64,000 nt of DNA, taken from positions 1 to 64,000 of the forward strand of contig JAFTJE010000024.1 of NCBI GenBank assembly GCA_017456545.1. Reading direction: 5' to 3'. This document shows positions 1 to 6,581 of the stretch, piece after piece; positions within the stretch are counted from its first letter, which is position 1; the number at the start of each line of letters is the position of its first letter. The translations under genes and the position numbers were made by a program. The notes under the pieces were generated by a model. The model was not told the origin of the DNA. It was given only the letters and a program-made list of their open reading frames with translations, and searched no databases. Origin of the DNA: Clostridia bacterium. GTDB taxonomy: Bacteria; Bacillota; Clostridia; Oscillospirales; CAG-272.

Positions 1-286
1 CAGAGTGCAGAATGCAGAATTAATTGATTTATTTTTGAAAAGTAAAATTAAAAATATTAAGGTAATACAGAGTTGAAGGTAATGCAGAGTGCAGAATTAA
101 TTGATTTATTTTTGAAAAGTAAAATTAAAAATATTAAGGTAATACAGAGCTGAAGGTAATGCAGAGTGCAGAGTGCAGAATGCAGAATTAATTGATTTTT
201 TTGAAAAGCAAAATTAAAAATATTAAGGTAATACAGAGTTGAAGGTAATGCAGAGTGCAGAATGCAGAATTAATTGATTTATTTTA
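1..286. repeat. Direct repeat array, about 3.4 units of 77-89 bp
   Basis: Three units (1-84, 85-161, 162-250) and a partial fourth (251-286) share a GCAGAGT/GCAGAAT heptamer head, an ATTAATTGATTT core, a run of AAAATTAAAAATATTAAGG and the tail ACAGAGTTGAAGGTAATG. The heptamer itself is reiterated one to four times at each head, which explains most of the length variation. Reverse-complement heptamers recur at 668-696, on the other side of the four-helix-bundle gene. The array reaches the left window edge, so its full size is unknown. Confidence 0.9.
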
Positions 287-290
287 TAGA

Positions 291-635
291 TTAAATGTTT
301 GTTTTCTTACAGATAGCTACAAGAATGCTTATGATTTCTTGTATGTCTTTATTAATACTGTCGTATTCTATGTCACTTATATATTTGGTTACTTTCAAAA
401 GACGCAACCAATACTCAGTTTCATTTGCTTCCTTTAGTGCTATGTTCAATTTTGCGTTAAAGTCTGCTTCCGACTGACCTCGTTGAGCCTCTGACACATT
501 TGCACCAATACTTGTGCCACATCGCAATAATTGTTTCGACATTGTAAGCTCTTTCTTCTTTACGAGATATTTGTATAAATTTACTATCCTTATAGCAAAG
601 TCAAAGGTTTTCTTTGAGATAATATTTTCTTCCAT
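291..635 (-). CDS. Four-helix-bundle protein (S23/IVS type)
   Basis: A 114-residue helical protein of the family encoded in 23S rRNA intervening sequences (S23, TIGR02436), which is related to the Avd accessory protein of diversity-generating retroelements. The typical pattern is visible: an early aromatic/charged helix (FDFAIRIVNLYKYL), then the conserved stretch QLLRCGTSIGANVSEA near residues 36-51, and a long helix containing KLNIALKEANETEYWLRLL. The start is placed at the ATG preceded by AGGAGAGG; the frame stays open 20 codons further upstream, but only through the GCAGAAT repeats, so that extension is unlikely to be real. Direct repeats lie downstream and inverted heptamers upstream. 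The cellular role of such free-standing copies is unknown. Family call fairly sure, function not. Confidence 0.8.
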   Translation of the reverse strand: MEENIISKKTFDFAIRIVNLYKYLVKKKELTMSKQLLRCGTSIGANVSEAQRGQSEADFNAKLNIALKEANETEYWLRLLKVTKYISDIEYDSINKDIQEIISILVAICKKTNI

Positions 636-659
636 ATAACCTCTCCTTAAGCCAAGTAT

Positions 660-700
660 CCATAAATTCTGCATTCTGCGTTCTGCATTCTGCATTTTTT
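660..700. repeat. Inverted heptamer cluster (ATTCTGC)
   Basis: Four ATTCTGC/GTTCTGC heptamers in a row, the reverse complement of the GCAGAAT heptamers heading the array at 1-286. Together they bracket the four-helix-bundle gene and lie directly beyond the T-box terminator. Confidence 0.85.
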
Positions 701-712
701 ACAAGCGTAAAC

Positions 713-937
713 AAAAAAGAGCCTCCCCAAAAAAATCAGGACGCTCGTAAAACGCGGTACCACCTGAATTCACACCGTAGTGTGCACTCAAATCTCGTAA
801 CGGGAGATGCCGTTATGGACTACTGTCAGTTCACCCATAATGCTCATAAGCTACCTTCACCGTTATCCCCTGCTGTGTCACACCTCCCACAGCTCTCTGT
901 AAGGCTACCTCGGTTACTCCTCTTAATCATCGCATTT
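713..937 (-). promoter_or_regulatory. T-box riboswitch leader, predicted valine-specific
   Basis: Reading the minus strand, the T-box sequence AGGTGGTACCGCG lies at 753-766, followed by a terminator hairpin at 713-746 and a run of T. Upstream are Stem I hallmarks: AGAGGAGTA on the 5' side of the specifier loop, an AGAGAG bulge, a GGAGGTGTGA-type terminal loop, and on the 3' side GAAG-GTA-G before CTTATGAGC. Aligning this side with the well-known glyQS leader puts GTA (valine) at 854-852 as specifier codon. The T-box UGGU would pair with discriminator base A73, which tRNA-Val carries. valS is therefore expected downstream, but the next 700 bases hold only the repeats and the four-helix-bundle gene. 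The T-box call is strong; the amino acid is moderately sure. Confidence 0.88.
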
Positions 938-942
938 ATAAC

Positions 943-971
943 ATTTTAGCACAACAAAATCCGATTGTCAA
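943..971 (-). promoter_or_regulatory. Promoter of the T-box leader
   Basis: On the minus strand TTGACA (966-971) and TAAAAT (943-948) are separated by 17 bp, just ahead of the Stem I sequence. Confidence 0.75.
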
Positions 972-1132
972 GAATAATTTATAATATATGAGTTCTTCTA
1001 TAACGGACTTACGGATAACGGTGAGGACTTAGGCTATCAATCACCGTAGAGTCCATAGAGCAGAACGCACAGGGCGAATATTCTGCAACAATAGTGATTG
1101 AAATCAATAAACAATCAAAACGGTAAAAACCA

Positions 1133-1170
1133 CAAATAAAAATACATCCACGGAGTTTCCGTGGATGTAT
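1133..1170 (-). terminator. Rho-independent terminator of the RHH gene
   Basis: A 13-bp perfect stem (1142-1154 with 1158-1170) and 3-base loop sits directly after the RHH stop codon, followed on the minus strand by TTTTTATTT. The stretch 972-1132 beyond it shows no gene or obvious motif. Confidence 0.85.
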
Positions 1171-1171
1171 T

Positions 1172-1357
1172 TTATTTAACCTCGCAATTATCCATAGCGT
1201 AATCGAGCAATATGTTTATAAGCTCATTTCGTGAACGGTTAGTTTTTATAGCCAGCTCATTTAATTTTTCTGTTGTTTCATCCTTTATTCTGATGGAAAA
1301 GGTCTTGTAGCCATCCTCACCCTTTAATCTTTTCTTTATTACCAGCTTTTCCTTCAT
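1172..1357 (-). CDS. Ribbon-helix-helix (CopG/Arc-type) DNA-binding protein
   Basis: A 61-residue protein. The central part reads YKTFSIRIKDETTEKLNELA followed by KTNRSRNELINILLDYAM: a beta strand, helix, turn, helix arrangement of the ribbon-helix-helix fold, in which a dimer inserts the strand into the major groove. The ATG at 1357 lies a few bases after GAGGTGAGGG; an in-frame GTG three codons earlier is less likely. It is transcribed away from the zinc-ribbon gene at 1461, and two palindromes (1373-1385, 1415-1433) occupy the space between them. It probably represses that divergent promoter and perhaps itself. No toxin gene is adjacent, so a simple antitoxin role is not supported. Confidence 0.75.
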   Translation of the reverse strand: MKEKLVIKKRLKGEDGYKTFSIRIKDETTEKLNELAIKTNRSRNELINILLDYAMDNCEVK

Positions 1358-1372
1358 TACCCTCACCTCAAC

Positions 1373-1433
1373 ATGTTAATAACATAATTATATATTGACA
1401 ATTGCATTAAATATATGTTATAATTTATAACAT
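1373..1433. promoter_or_regulatory. Divergent control region: promoter plus two palindromic operators
   Basis: The plus-strand promoter is TTGACA at 1395-1400 and TATAAT at 1419-1424 (18-bp spacer). The perfect palindrome ATGTTATAATTTATAACAT (1415-1433) covers the -10 box and a second palindrome, ATGTTAATAACAT (1373-1385), lies beyond the -35 box. Both share ATGTTA/TAACAT half sites, as expected for a dimeric repressor; the adjacent ribbon-helix-helix protein is the natural candidate. Confidence 0.65.
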
Positions 1434-1460
1434 AAATATAGTTCGAAAGGAGATACGAAA

Positions 1461-2705
1461 ATGCAGGAAGGCATAAGTGAATATAAATATTGCTCCAGTT
1501 GTGGGCAGAAGGTAAATATAAGCTCCCATTTTTGTAACAGATGTGGAGAAAATTTAGATAAAGATAACCTTACAGAGCAAAAATGCATATCAAATCCTCC
1601 TCCGTTGATGGATAAAAATTATAATACAGGCGTGGAAAAGAGAGAATATGTATTTGAAGGGAATATTCACAAATGCCCACATTGTGGAGAACCTTTGAAG
1701 GCATTTGAAATAGTTTGTCCTCGCTGTAGGTTTGAAATACGGGGAGCAAAAAGCTCGAATGCTGTAAAGGATTTAGCAGAAAAATTAGAAAATGCTACTT
1801 CCGAAAATCAAAGAATAATCATTATTAAAAATTTTCCTGTTCCTAACACAAAGGAAGATATATTTGAATTTATGCTGTTGGCTTCTTCTAATTTTGATGC
1901 TTCCTATTATGCAACGCATTTACACGAAGAAGATATTTCGGACGCTTGGCTTACAAAAATAGAGCAGTGCTATCAAAAGGCAAAATTATCTTTCGGTAGT
2001 AATTCCGACTTTGAAAAAATTGAAAGCTTGTATCTACAAATTAAGAATGAATGTGCCGAAAAGGAAATCAAAATAAAGTATGAGCAAAAAGCTCAGCAGA
2101 TAGCGAAAGAACGCACAGAGAAAGCGACACTATTCAAGAAAAGTAAGCTACACATAGTGATTATAATATTCGCAATAATTTCTGCCTTGTGTATAGCTGT
2201 CGCCTTTAATGACGGAAGAATTATTGCCGGAATTATAGCAATAGTTATGTTTATTTTATTTGTAGTAGCATTTTTGATGGGAAGTGGCGTAATAAAAGAA
2301 AAAGTAAAAAATATGCGTCTAATCCCTTTAATATTGGCATTTATTCTTTTTGTTCCTTACTTTGCAACTTACAGTTTAATGGCAGGCTCACTCGATTCCG
2401 GGCTGAACAATACCGAAACATTTGAGTGGAGCAATTTAGCTATGGGTGATAAACTCCCTGATATCGGCAAAACTGATGCTGAAATTGTATGGGATAATGA
2501 CAGTGTGCTAATTCTTAATTTCTATGGATGCAATAAATCAGAGTTTGAAGATTACATTGACAGCTGCAAGGACTTCGGTTATAACATTGATGTACAGGAT
2601 GATGGTACAAACTTTACGGCATACAACTCGGAAGGTTATTATCTCCATCTGCAATATTTAGATTGGGGGGACAAAGAGTTAACTATTGATTTGAAAGCAC
2701 CATAA
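1461..2705 (+). CDS. Double zinc-ribbon membrane protein with DUF6591-like C-terminus
   Basis: A 414-residue protein. Two four-cysteine zinc ribbons are visible: C11-x2-C14 with C25-x2-C28, and C72-x2-C75 with C86-x2-C89. A charged helical region follows, with a run rich in K, E and A before the membrane. Three hydrophobic segments (around residues 230-250, 255-277 and 289-310) precede a roughly 95-residue soluble C-terminal domain beginning near FEWSNLAMGDKLPDIG, resembling DUF6591. Start chosen from AAAGGAGATACGAAA before ATG. The promoter is overlapped by palindromes next to the divergent RHH gene. The gene after it encodes an SPFH protein, suggesting a shared membrane-associated role. Substrate and activity are unknown. 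Confidence 0.7.
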   Translation: MQEGISEYKYCSSCGQKVNISSHFCNRCGENLDKDNLTEQKCISNPPPLMDKNYNTGVEKREYVFEGNIHKCPHCGEPLKAFEIVCPRCRFEIRGAKSSNAVKDLAEKLENATSENQRIIIIKNFPVPNTKEDIFEFMLLASSNFDASYYATHLHEEDISDAWLTKIEQCYQKAKLSFGSNSDFEKIESLYLQIKNECAEKEIKIKYEQKAQQIAKERTEKATLFKKSKLHIVIIIFAIISALCIAVAFNDGRIIAGIIAIVMFILFVVAFLMGSGVIKEKVKNMRLIPLILAFILFVPYFATYSLMAGSLDSGLNNTETFEWSNLAMGDKLPDIGKTDAEIVWDNDSVLILNFYGCNKSEFEDYIDSCKDFGYNIDVQDDGTNFTAYNSEGYYLHLQYLDWGDKELTIDLKAP

Positions 2706-2808
2706 CATAAATATAATTAGCTGATACAGATTTCTTTTATAATGAGGTGTCGAATATTATTTATATATTGTATATCTCTCGAATAATGTAATAACAAGGA
2801 GGCTTGTA

Positions 2809-4140
2809 ATGGGACTTTTCAAGAAAAATAAAAAGGTTGGTGTGTTTGCCGATATTATCCGTTGTGATGAGCCATCATATTTGATATGGAAATGGCATCC
2901 CGACGGAACAGAGATTGGTGAACATAAAAGAGAATACGCAATTCGCTGGGGGTCTTCCCTGCGAGTAAAGGACGGAGAGGTTGCCGTATTTGTTTATAAG
3001 CAGAAGGACGGCACAATGCAGGATTATATTGTAGGTCCGTATGATGAAAAAATCAAAACGGCTAACCTTCCTATACTGTCGGGAATTTTAGGTGCATTTG
3101 TTGGAGGTGATACTCCGTTCCAAGCAGAAGTGTACTTCATCAATCTGGCAAATATTATTCAAGTAAAATTTGCTGTTCCGTATTTAGATGTGTGTGACTT
3201 TCGTTATCCGGACTTTGCCGTACCTGTTGCAGTTAGAGGTACTATCAGCTTTAAGATTGCAGATTACCGTGAGTTTATAAAATTACATAGACTGGATAGC
3301 TTCAATTTGGATGATTTCCAAAATCAGATTTGTGATGCTGTGAGCAGATATGTTAAGGGAGTAGTTGCAAATGCTCCCACAGCTCATAATATTTCTGTTT
3401 TGCAAATTGAGGCAAGGACTGAAACGATTAACAATGACATTAAGCATAGCTTAGGCAACAGATTAAAGGAGAGCTTTGGCGTTATTGCTTCGGGTATTGA
3501 TATAGGTACAATAGAAATTGATAAATCGAGTAGCGAATATCATCAGCTTGTGGCAATAACGAAGGATGTTACTACGGCTGCAATTCAAGGACAAACGGCT
3601 GCAAATATTGAAAATTATGCTGAAGCTCTGCGTATTCAACGAGAAGAAGGACAATATGCAATGCACAAGCAGACTCAAACTGCAAACCTCTCGGCTTATC
3701 AGACAGAAAAGCAGGCTGAGGTTGGCGTTGCAGGAGCAGAGGCACTGGGAAAGATGGGTGCAAATAACGCAGGTGGCATTGATTTGGGAGATAACGGAGC
3801 AGGCTTTAATCCTGCTGCTATGATGGTTGGCATGGCTCTCGGTGGAGCAGTCGGACAAAATATTGCAGGTACTGTTGGAGGTATGATGGCAAATATTAAT
3901 CAACCGATAAATCAAGGAGCAGTACCACCTCCGATACCCAAAACAGTTTATTATGTGGCTGTAAACGGACAAGCCACAGGGCCCTATGACATAAATATTC
4001 TTTCACAAATGGTCAACAATAATATCCTTACTAAAGAAACGCTTGTATGGAAAAACGGTATGACAGAATGGGAAAAGGCGGGAAATGTAGAAGAACTGAA
4101 GAGCATATTTACAGTAATTCCGACAATTCCAACACCGTAA
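2809..4140 (+). CDS. SPFH-domain protein with C-terminal GYF_2 domain (YdjI-like)
   Basis: A 443-residue protein of the SPFH/'virion core protein' group. After a short basic N-terminus (MGLFKKNKK) comes an SPFH domain over about residues 30-265, including VRGTISFKIADYREF. A Q/A-rich helix and a Gly/Ala-rich linker follow (about 300-370). The C-terminus (about 385-430) is a GYF_2 (DUF4339) module, seen in GPYDINILSQMV and LVWKNGMTEW. Relatives such as Bacillus YdjI associate with membranes in phage-shock-like stress responses; GYF_2 domains usually mediate protein contacts. RBS AAGGAGG precedes the ATG. It follows the zinc-ribbon membrane gene on the same strand at about 100 bp, a pairing consistent with a membrane-stress unit (inference). 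Confidence 0.8.
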   Translation: MGLFKKNKKVGVFADIIRCDEPSYLIWKWHPDGTEIGEHKREYAIRWGSSLRVKDGEVAVFVYKQKDGTMQDYIVGPYDEKIKTANLPILSGILGAFVGGDTPFQAEVYFINLANIIQVKFAVPYLDVCDFRYPDFAVPVAVRGTISFKIADYREFIKLHRLDSFNLDDFQNQICDAVSRYVKGVVANAPTAHNISVLQIEARTETINNDIKHSLGNRLKESFGVIASGIDIGTIEIDKSSSEYHQLVAITKDVTTAAIQGQTAANIENYAEALRIQREEGQYAMHKQTQTANLSAYQTEKQAEVGVAGAEALGKMGANNAGGIDLGDNGAGFNPAAMMVGMALGGAVGQNIAGTVGGMMANINQPINQGAVPPPIPKTVYYVAVNGQATGPYDINILSQMVNNNILTKETLVWKNGMTEWEKAGNVEELKSIFTVIPTIPTP

Positions 4141-4144
4141 AGCA

Positions 4145-4173
4145 AAACAGCCGACACTTGGTCGGCTGTTTTT
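4145..4173 (+). terminator. Rho-independent terminator after the SPFH gene
   Basis: Perfect stem AACAGCCGAC/GTCGGCTGTT with a 5-base loop followed by a T run; also usable on the opposite strand for the GH39-like operon. Confidence 0.88.
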
Positions 4174-4185
4174 ATAGTTTTCACA

Positions 4186-5502
4186 TTATTTTTCAATATA
4201 TACAACAGAGTTTCTTTCGAGACGGAGGGTAATTTTTCCGTTCTTTATGGAGGAGTAGGCGTAGGGGGAGTCGGTTTGGTCCTTGTCGGTTATAAGTATT
4301 TTTGCACCGTCAAGGTCGAAGCCGTTTATTTCAATATCTATGAGCTTGGCTCCCTTGTTATCGTCCTCGGCGTAGTAGGAAATCATTATTCCTGCCTTGT
4401 CACCGTCACGGGCACAGACTGCGTATACATCGGGGTCGTCGGATACGGAGCTATATTGGGTTTTAAGCTCATAGAGGTCGGCAAAGTGGTAGAAGGAGTA
4501 ATAGCCCTTCAGGGGACGGTAGGTGTAGAAATCAAAAAGACCGTTAAAGGTACCGGGGCGTGCATCATAGTACATAAGCATATCTATGCCCGGGTTATTC
4601 TGACATTCCAGCATACAAGCAGCAGAGAAGGCAGCACCCTTCATACCGATAATCTGCTCAATTGAGTAAACAAATTCATCAAGCCAGCCACGAACATAAT
4701 TCCATTCATTGAGGACGGTTTCTGCGTTTCTGTAGCCAAATTCATCTACCATTGCACGAATTCTTGTACATTTTGCAGACATATCCCCGGGCTCCGTCCA
4801 ATACCAATGATAGGAAAAGAAGTCAAGGGGAGCATTTTCCTCAGATATGCTTGTAAGAAAGCGTCGCATAAATTCCTCGTCACCTACGCTTGCGGGACCA
4901 CCTATTTTTACATCGGGGAATTTACTCTTAAGATGCTTTGATGTAACTGTATAGAGCTTGAAATATTCCTCCTCCGTACCCTGCCAGCAGGGGGATGTGC
5001 CGTCAGCGTTTATGAGGTCGGGCTCGTTCCATATTTCCCAGTATTCAATATCCATTTTATAGCCCTTTGCCCAGCCCTTGTTATAGTGGGCTATAATATG
5101 CTCACAGATTTCTGCCCATTTTTGGAAATCCTTGGGCACCCTTGTATTATATTTCTTTATTTCGTGCTCAATTTTGGAGCCCAATCGGTAAAAGGTTTTT
5201 GTTCCGCAGTCCTGTATCTGCTTTATGTAATGGTCGGTTATAGCAAAATCATAGCTCTCGGGAGAGCTTACATCAGCGTCAAAATCGGGGAATACAGCAT
5301 TGATATCGACGGTATGCTCCCCACCGTAACCTGCAAAAAAGGATGCATCGTGGTTTCTCGCATAGGGGAATCTTGCTGCACGGTAGGTGTGACCGTTTCC
5401 TCTCATTTGAACATTTCCTGCGACACAGGGTCCGTTGTTTACTGCGTGCATAATCTTCATTTTACCGATTTCGGTATTAAAATCAAAGACCAGCTTGCTC
5501 AT
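4186..5502 (-). CDS. GH39-like glycoside hydrolase (clan GH-A)
   Basis: A 438-residue protein with the clan GH-A catalytic pair: EIWNEPD with acid/base Glu160 and VLNEWNY with nucleophile Glu266. The context around Glu160 and the short beta-sandwich tail (about residues 350-438) resemble GH39 enzymes such as beta-xylosidases and alpha-L-iduronidases. There is no signal peptide, so it acts in the cytoplasm. It is the last gene of a minus-strand operon starting at 12329, 15 bp after the amidohydrolase stop, with GAGGTGG ahead of its ATG. Given the uronic-acid theme of the island, a uronosidase or xylosidase-like substrate is plausible but not proven. Confidence 0.75.
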   Translation of the reverse strand: MSKLVFDFNTEIGKMKIMHAVNNGPCVAGNVQMRGNGHTYRAARFPYARNHDASFFAGYGGEHTVDINAVFPDFDADVSSPESYDFAITDHYIKQIQDCGTKTFYRLGSKIEHEIKKYNTRVPKDFQKWAEICEHIIAHYNKGWAKGYKMDIEYWEIWNEPDLINADGTSPCWQGTEEEYFKLYTVTSKHLKSKFPDVKIGGPASVGDEEFMRRFLTSISEENAPLDFFSYHWYWTEPGDMSAKCTRIRAMVDEFGYRNAETVLNEWNYVRGWLDEFVYSIEQIIGMKGAAFSAACMLECQNNPGIDMLMYYDARPGTFNGLFDFYTYRPLKGYYSFYHFADLYELKTQYSSVSDDPDVYAVCARDGDKAGIMISYYAEDDNKGAKLIDIEINGFDLDGAKILITDKDQTDSPYAYSSIKNGKITLRLERNSVVYIEK

Positions 5503-5517
5503 TTATTACACCACCTC

Positions 5518-6579
5518 TTAAAGATACTTCTTCATAAGAGGCTCAATTCTTTCCTTGTCCTCACTACAAAGATATGCCCAATATTTTTCAATGTATTTCT
5601 TAAAGGCTTCCTTGTTTATGGGCTTTGGCTCTGTGCCTACTCTTTCTTCAAAGTTCCTGCCAACTATATTTAATACAGCCTCCTCGGGAAGATTGAGTCC
5701 TGTCAGATAACTGTCGTTAAAAGCCAACATCCTTTCATCCGTGGAAAGAAAACGGAGAAGCGTATGACAGCACCAGCTGTGGAATCTTGTAGCCCAGGGG
5801 AATGTACCGTCAGTGCCTAAAAGGAGTCTGTCTGAGTATTTTGTAAAGAACTCACGGTAGTATTCGTGGTTAGCTTCAAAGGCATGATACATTTCAGTTC
5901 CGGGAGTCAAATCTATACACATATTCGGGTATTTTTCAAAAAGCTTCTCTAAATATTCAGGATTCTTTGCATTAAAGAAGAAGTGTGCAAAGGTAATCTT
6001 CAAATCAGGGTGGCGTTCCATCATTATTTCAGCCTGCCTTTGTATCTCCTCATAGGAGGCATAGCCAAGGTCTCCGTAGAACCAGCCCTCCTCAAAGGCG
6101 TTTTTGGGGGCTCTGTCTCTGTCCCAGAACTCATCGGGGTCGTTTACATGATATATGAGGTGGGTGCCGTCCTTTTCAATTTCTGCGTAAAGACGGTCAA
6201 GGGACGGTACATTGATGTCACTACCCAATTCTAAGTGGTAGGAGGGCTTACCCTCAAGCATCTTTATTCCGTCACAGCCTATTTCCATAAGCTCTCTGTA
6301 CTGTGTAATCGTATCAAATCCTGCCGGGGGAGTGTCGATAATCGGCTTTTCAAGATGTACTATACCACAGTGACAGTAGGTGTTCGGGTTTGCAAGCTTA
6401 TAAAATAGACACATAATATTGTTTCCCGCACCGTTATGACTGGGGAGACCACATACATTAACAGCCTTAAGCTCTCTTTCTACCTTATAGGGCTCAAAGG
6501 ATGTGGTAACATCGCCCTCCTCGTTTTCCCACGCCTCAATATGGAGGTGGGAGTCTATAACCTTATTCTTAAGTATCAT
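5518..6579 (-). CDS. Amidohydrolase-superfamily metal-dependent hydrolase
   Basis: A 353-residue TIM-barrel protein of the Amidohydro_2 type. Metal ligands expected for the family are visible: H11-x-H13 in DSHLHIE, His144 in HLIYHVND, His199 in ITFAHFFF and Asp257 in LLLGTDG. Family members hydrolyse lactones or amides, or act as decarboxylases; here a sugar lactone or uronate derivative is a reasonable guess from context. No signal peptide. Its ATG lies 2 bp after the GH36 stop codon, and the GGAGG ribosome site is inside the end of GH36, so the two genes are translationally coupled. Confidence 0.75.
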   Translation of the reverse strand: MILKNKVIDSHLHIEAWENEEGDVTTSFEPYKVERELKAVNVCGLPSHNGAGNNIMCLFYKLANPNTYCHCGIVHLEKPIIDTPPAGFDTITQYRELMEIGCDGIKMLEGKPSYHLELGSDINVPSLDRLYAEIEKDGTHLIYHVNDPDEFWDRDRAPKNAFEEGWFYGDLGYASYEEIQRQAEIMMERHPDLKITFAHFFFNAKNPEYLEKLFEKYPNMCIDLTPGTEMYHAFEANHEYYREFFTKYSDRLLLGTDGTFPWATRFHSWCCHTLLRFLSTDERMLAFNDSYLTGLNLPEEAVLNIVGRNFEERVGTEPKPINKEAFKKYIEKYWAYLCSEDKERIEPLMKKYL

Positions 6580-6581
6580 TT

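Noticed and set aside
1..286. CRISPR array
   Set aside because: The whole 77-89 bp unit is repeated; there are no unique spacers between short constant repeats and no cas genes.
636..695. Twenty-codon N-terminal extension of the four-helix-bundle protein
   Set aside because: It translates the GCAGAAT heptamers, and the internal ATG has a good ribosome site.
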